From Candidatus Omnitrophota bacterium (GTDB lineage: Bacteria; Omnitrophota; Gorgyraeia; 2-02-FULL-51-18): a DNA stretch of 7,929 nt. The stretch covers positions 1 through 7,929 of the forward strand of contig JAHFFM010000084.1 in assembly GCA_023247935.1 (NCBI GenBank), read 5' to 3'. Shown here one piece after another: positions 6,549 to 7,929 of this stretch. Within the stretch, counting starts at the first letter, position 1; each line of letters begins with the position of its first letter. The position numbers and the translations under genes are program-made. The notes beneath the pieces are model-generated. The model made no database searches. It saw only the letters and a program-made list of their open reading frames with translations, and was not told the DNA's origin.

Positions 6549-6746
6549 ATGATTTCGTCGCCGGAGGTCCAGCTACGAGACGCGAAGGAGTGAGCGCGCC
6601 CGCCACAAAGCGTTGGCGGGTCCGTCCACATAACGCTTTGTGGACAGGTCCGCCGTCGTTCTGTGGCGGAGAGAAGTTATGGTAATAGCGTCGCACAAGC
6701 GAACGACTGAGCAACGAAGTAGATGGGCTTCCGCCGACGAAATCAT
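6549..6746. repeat. MITE-like element with terminal inverted repeats and internal hairpins
   Basis: This element takes up most of the 355-nt stretch without a protein gene (6391-6745). Its ends are a perfect 12-bp inverted repeat: ATGATTTCGTCG at 6549-6560 and its complement at 6735-6746, with further imperfect pairing inwards. Inside are three hairpins: 6599-6604/6615-6620 (CCCGCC), 6624-6630/6639-6645 (GTCCACA) and 6649-6654/6665-6670 (TCCGCC). A 12-bp complementarity joins 6603-6614 to 6632-6643, and a 12-of-14 direct repeat lies at 6582-6595 and 6699-6712. The right end coincides with the tRNA discriminator base. It has no credible coding capacity. It is probably a dispersed non-autonomous element or a structured repeat; copy number is not testable from this window. 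Confidence 0.6.
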
Positions 6747-6817
6747 GCCGGCGAGAGGAATTGAACCTCCGACCTTGGGCTTATGAGTCCCGCGCTCTAC
6801 CACTGAGCTACGCCGGC
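6746..6817 (-). tRNA. tRNA with CAU anticodon (elongator Met or Ile2)
   Basis: 72 nt including the discriminator A; CCA is not encoded. The acceptor GCCGGCG/CGCCGGC pairs perfectly over 7 bp. The D stem is GCTC/GAGC with loop AGTGGTA, the anticodon loop is CTCATAA (CAU at 34-36), and the T stem is GGAGG/CCTCT with loop TTCAATT. G1-C72 pairs and the D stem has C11-G24, so it is not an initiator tRNA. CAU could mean elongator Met or the Ile2 species modified by TilS; sequence alone does not settle it. The anticodon stem is weak: three G-C pairs (28-30/40-42) flanked by C27/A43 and A31/G39 mismatches. The 5' 21 nt overlap the end of mnmA, with no evident separate promoter, so it is probably processed from the mnmA transcript. 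Confidence 0.93.
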
Positions 6818-7929
6818 TATTTTTTCTGATTTGGTTTCGAATCTTTTGGCGGAAAAAATCCAGCCGCCACCGAGCACCCTGGCGCCGTCATAAAAAACAG
6901 CAGCTTGCCCGGGGGTTGCCGCTTTTTGCGGTTCGTAAAATTCTACGTTTATTTCTTCGCTAGAAACAATAGAAATTTTTGCGCGGGTTTTTTGATGCCT
7001 TGAACGAATTTTTACATCCACTTCCCCATTTCTTGGAAGCAAATGCCAATTCACGCGCCGCACATTCATTTCATTTGCGTATAAATATTTTTCAGGGCCG
7101 ACAACCACTTCATTGGTTTCCGGCCGGATCGTTGTGACAAAATAATCCGGAGCCGCATCCAAACGCAGGCGTTTTTTTTGACCCACTGTAAATTCATGGC
7201 TTCCGGAATGCGTCCCGAGTATTTTTCCGGACTCATCCACGATGTTTCCTTGTCCGGGCATGCGCTCGGGGCTGTATTTTTTGACAAAGTCTTCGTACCG
7301 TTTTGATACAAAACAAATTTCCTGGCTATCCGGTTTGGAATGAACCCGAAGACCCATTTCTTGGGCTAAAAGGCGCACTTGGCTTTTTTCCATGTCGCCT
7401 ATCGGTAAAAGAATTTGCGCGAGCTGCCCTTGATTTAAACCGAACAAGACATACGATTGATCTTTGGATAAATCTTCTGCTTCGGCTACACAATAACGAT
7501 TTTGTTCGGCGTCAAATACTTTTCGCGCGTAATGACCCGTGGCCACAAATTCCGCGCCCAGCTCTTTTGCTTTGGAAGCAAGTACGCCGAATTTGATGTG
7601 ATTGTTGCATTCAATGCAGGGATTGGGCGTGCGGCCATTCAGGTACTCGTCTACAAAATAGTCAATCACCTTTTCTTTGAAATCCAATGACAGGTCCATC
7701 ACGTAATAAGGGATATTTAATTGACGTGCCACGGAACGCGCGTCGTCAATATCACGAAGCGAGCAGCAGCCTTTGGATTTTTCGTCGCGGCATTCGTCGT
7801 TTGTCCACGTTTTAATGGTCATACCCACGACATCATAGCCCTGCTGCTTCAAAAGATAGGCGCATACGGAGCTGTCCACACCGCCGGACATAGCCACGAC
7901 AATACGTTTATTTTTTAAAGAAGATGATT
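6797..7929 (-). CDS. mnmA: tRNA-specific 2-thiouridylase MnmA, 5' end beyond window
   Basis: PP-loop enzyme that activates U34 of tRNA Lys, Glu and Gln with ATP and inserts sulfur delivered by a persulfide relay (s2U34). Visible: the PP-loop SGGVDSS just after KRIVVAM, the active-site region NPCIECN with the catalytic Cys (codon 7609-7607), TGHYAR, KDQSYVLFGL, KPDSQEICFV with the second catalytic Cys, FTVGQKKRL, and the C-terminal barrel ending ARVLGGGWI. The frame stays open to the window edge (SSSLKNKRIVV before the first Met), so the true start is outside; the GTG at 7897 would remove the first beta strand. After LGGGWI the protein carries about 18 extra residues (FSAKRFETKSEKIAGVAQW) because the only stop, TAG at 6799-6797, lies in the D loop of the tRNA. 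The last six residues and stop are encoded by tRNA sequence. Confidence 0.95.
   Translation of the reverse strand, partial: SSSLKNKRIVVAMSGGVDSSVCAYLLKQQGYDVVGMTIKTWTNDECRDEKSKGCCSLRDIDDARSVARQLNIPYYVMDLSLDFKEKVIDYFVDEYLNGRTPNPCIECNNHIKFGVLASKAKELGAEFVATGHYARKVFDAEQNRYCVAEAEDLSKDQSYVLFGLNQGQLAQILLPIGDMEKSQVRLLAQEMGLRVHSKPDSQEICFVSKRYEDFVKKYSPERMPGQGNIVDESGKILGTHSGSHEFTVGQKKRLRLDAAPDYFVTTIRPETNEVVVGPEKYLYANEMNVRRVNWHLLPRNGEVDVKIRSRHQKTRAKISIVSSEEINVEFYEPQKAATPGQAAVFYDGARVLGGGWIFSAKRFETKSEKIAGVAQW

Noticed and set aside
6599..6670. Possible CRISPR array or intrinsic terminator for the tRNA transcript
   Set aside because: The repeats are inverted, unequal and unspaced, so not CRISPR; no T-tract follows the hairpins on either strand.
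6573..6803. 76-aa open frame on the minus strand across the tRNA and repeat
   Set aside because: It is the recurrent spurious frame produced by tRNA sequence (GGSIPLAG-type translation), has no homology pattern, and overlaps a clear tRNA and palindromic repeat.
6797..7897. GTG at 7897 as the mnmA start
   Set aside because: It removes the first beta strand before the PP-loop, and the frame continues open as SSSLKNKRIVV to the window edge.

Overview
All genes in this window read on the minus strand, so biological order runs from high to low coordinates. Base composition is moderate. Gene content is that of a Gram-negative bacterium: two signal-peptide proteins, one of them ending like an outer-membrane barrel. 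The gene set and style (DUF1844, RmuC, PC4-like, standalone PilZ, small secreted DUF5666-like protein, compact operons) recall uncultured lineages such as Omnitrophota. That placement is an inference from familiarity, not a computed result.

Region 7929-6746 holds the 3' part of mnmA (tRNA 2-thiouridylase, start beyond the window) and a CAU-anticodon tRNA. The mnmA stop codon lies inside the tRNA: the last eight codons and stop include the first 21 nt of the tRNA. Directly at the tRNA discriminator base begins a ~200-nt non-coding element (6549-6746). It has 12-bp terminal inverted repeats and nested, partly mutually exclusive hairpins.

Region 6540-4728 is a set of separately terminated envelope or regulatory genes: a candidate promoter, a 200-aa outer-membrane beta-barrel protein with a strong terminator, a single-domain PilZ protein, and a secreted 162-aa protein with a near-consensus sigma70 promoter and its own terminator.

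Region 4720-1 is a tight seven-gene cluster: tilS, rpsU (bS21), DUF1844, rmuC, a PC4-like ssDNA-binding protein, a single-pass membrane protein with a carbohydrate-binding-like beta domain, and a ParA/MinD-type ATPase running off the window. Intergenic gaps are 3, 13, 2 and 6 bp, followed by two 4-bp stop/start overlaps. The cluster joins translation functions (TilS, bS21) with DNA-related proteins and ends in an undescribed PC4 / membrane protein / ParA trio.

The most unusual items are the mnmA-tRNA overlap, the inverted-repeat element abutting that tRNA, and the PC4-membrane-ParA trio.
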